DNA of 6,990 bases from Oscillospiraceae bacterium. GTDB taxonomy: Bacteria; Bacillota; Clostridia; Oscillospirales; Ruminococcaceae. Location: assembly GCA_019416775.1 (NCBI GenBank), contig DXWR01000013.1:1-6990 (forward strand). The letters run 5' to 3'. The notes under the pieces were generated by a model. That model was not told where the DNA came from, did no database searches, and worked only from the letters and a program-made list of their open reading frames with translations. Positions 6,412 through 6,990 of this stretch are shown piece by piece (position 1 is the stretch's first letter; the number at the start of each line of letters is the position of its first letter). The position numbers and the translations under genes were made by a program.

Positions 6412-6428
6412 TGTGGAATTTTGTGAAA
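6412..6428 (-). promoter_or_regulatory. Possible distal regulator half-sites (TTTCACA/TTCCACA)
   Basis: TTTCACA (6422-6428) and TTCCACA (6412-6418) are direct repeats 10 bases apart on the minus strand, each followed by AAA. They resemble the Pho hexamer loosely but are off the 11-base period, about 45 bases upstream of the main array. They may be an accessory site or simply AT-rich sequence. Confidence 0.25.
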
Positions 6429-6505
6429 TTTCAACAGGAAACAGCCATCCTTTTCCAAAATACCGGGCCTTGCAGTAATCGTCAATCCAGGTATCTGAAC
6501 AGCAA

Positions 6506-6547
6506 ACGCCGGCCGGAAGGAGAAACCCTCTCACCGCCGGCCGGCGT
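6506..6547 (-). terminator. Strong GC-rich hairpin downstream of the ABC ATPase gene
   Basis: ACGCCGGCCGG (6506-6516) and CCGGCCGGCGT (6537-6547) are perfect 11-base inverted repeats around a 20-base loop that can itself pair GAGA with TCTC. Read on the minus strand the stem is followed only by GTTTGCTGTT, so the U-tract is poor. It lies about 60 bases past the stop codon at 6606, between two same-strand genes, so a terminator or 3'-end hairpin that insulates the pst promoter is the likely role. Confidence 0.55.
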
Positions 6548-6557
6548 AAAACAGGAG

Positions 6558-6590
6558 AAAAAGATGATCCCGGTTCCATTTCATCCGGGA
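6558..6590 (-). terminator. Candidate weak terminator just after the ABC ATPase gene
   Basis: TCCCGG (6585-6590 on plus reads CCGGGA) pairs with its partner at 6568-6573 around an 11-base loop, and a T5 run (6562-6558 on minus) follows after five bases. An alternative GATGA/TCATC stem ends directly at the T-run. Either is short, so termination would be partial; the larger hairpin downstream may act as backup. Confidence 0.35.
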
Positions 6591-6605
6591 AAGAGGCGGG
6601 AAATT

Positions 6606-6990
6606 TCATGACTGCAGCGGGATGTGGGGGCTGTCAGATTGAATCTTTCCGTCGGACAGAACGATCTTCCGGCGGCAGTAATCCGAAACCCGCTGGCTGT
6701 GGGTCACCACAATGACGGTGATGCCTTCCTCCCGATTGATAGATTGCAGCAGATCCATAATTTGAGCGGAGGTGCGGGTGTCCAAGGAACCGGTGGGTTC
6801 GTCCGCCAAAATCACCGAAGGATTGCCCACCAAAGCACGGGCTACCGCCACCCGCTGTTTCTGTCCGCCGGAAAGCTGGCTGACCTTCTTTTTTGCCTGA
6901 TCGGCAATGCCCACCCGCTGCAAAGCCGTCAGCGCCTTTTGCCGCACCTGACGGAATCTCTCCTTCCGATGGCCGAAAAGCAGGGGCAGC
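6606..6990 (-). CDS. MacB/LolD-like ABC transporter ATP-binding protein, C-terminal part
   Basis: ATPase subunit of an ABC transporter; only the last 127 residues are inside the window and the gene continues past 6990, so Walker A is not seen. Visible elements counted from the first full codon at 6989: LPLLFG (1-6), signature LSGGQKQR (39-46), Walker B VILADEP (59-65), D-loop SLD (68-70) and switch histidine H97 in VVTHSQRV. The run of signature, ARALVGNPSVILADEPTGSLD and THSQ is typical of the MacB/LolD/FtsE group, whose partners are large-loop permeases for export, lipoprotein release or mechanotransmission. The substrate cannot be told without the partner gene. It shares strand with the pst operon but a hairpin-rich gap and a separate promoter lie between, so it is probably an independent unit. 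The GTG at 6947 is internal, not the start. Confidence 0.9.
   Translation of the reverse strand, partial: LPLLFGHRKERFRQVRQKALTALQRVGIADQAKKKVSQLSGGQKQRVAVARALVGNPSVILADEPTGSLDTRTSAQIMDLLQSINREEGITVIVVTHSQRVSDYCRRKIVLSDGKIQSDSPHIPLQS

Larger units (their letters stand above)
6248..6605. other. Intergenic region upstream of pstS (358 bases)
   Basis: No credible gene is seen on either strand; the reading frames that cross it have no supporting ribosome sites or protein motifs. From right to left it holds two hairpins that likely end the upstream ATPase transcript, an AT-rich stretch with TTTCACA/TTCCACA repeats, the TTTACA Pho box repeats, a -35/-10 pair and a short leader with a small hairpin. 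It is the control region of the pst operon. Confidence 0.8.

Noticed and set aside
6244..6609. Minus-strand frame of 121 codons in the pstS upstream region
   Set aside because: No ribosome site or domain; it runs across two hairpins and the promoter.

Overview
This window carries a high-affinity phosphate uptake and phosphate-sensing locus, read entirely from the minus strand. From right to left the order is pstS, pstC, pstA, pstB, phoU, a PhoB/PhoP-type response regulator and the first part of a PhoR-type sensor kinase. The far right edge holds the C-terminal end of an unrelated ABC transporter ATPase gene on the same strand. Gene order, the lipoprotein form of PstS, the strong AGGAG-type ribosome binding sites, the sensor type of the kinase and the roughly balanced GC content suggest a low-to-medium GC Gram-positive of class Clostridia, perhaps a gut Oscillospirales member. 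The class is a reasonable inference; the order is a guess.

Layout. 6606-6990: end of a MacB/LolD-like ATPase. 6248-6605: intergenic region with a strong GC-rich hairpin that probably ends the ATPase transcript, then TTTACA direct repeats at 11-base spacing (a Pho box), a -35/-10 pair and a short leader for pstS. 5381-6247: pstS. 5261-5380: a 120-base gap with a hairpin and a weak U-tract, a likely attenuator or mRNA-processing site. 4298-5260 pstC and 3381-4301 pstA overlap by ATGA. pstB (2573-3337), phoU (1892-2551) and the response regulator (1172-1864) follow with gaps of 43, 21 and 27 bases. 996-1171: a gap with a long imperfect hairpin followed by T6. 1-995: the sensor kinase, starting at TTG and cut by the window edge before its catalytic core.

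How it works together. PstS captures phosphate outside the membrane, PstC and PstA form the channel, and PstB supplies ATP hydrolysis. PhoU links transporter state to the kinase, which phosphorylates the response regulator. That regulator is the obvious candidate to bind the Pho box ahead of pstS, which would make the locus a self-regulating loop.

I see no undescribed system here. The parts most worth a second look are the non-coding elements: the hairpin splitting regulator from kinase, the hairpin after pstS, the Pho box architecture, and a cysteine-rich PAS region in the kinase.
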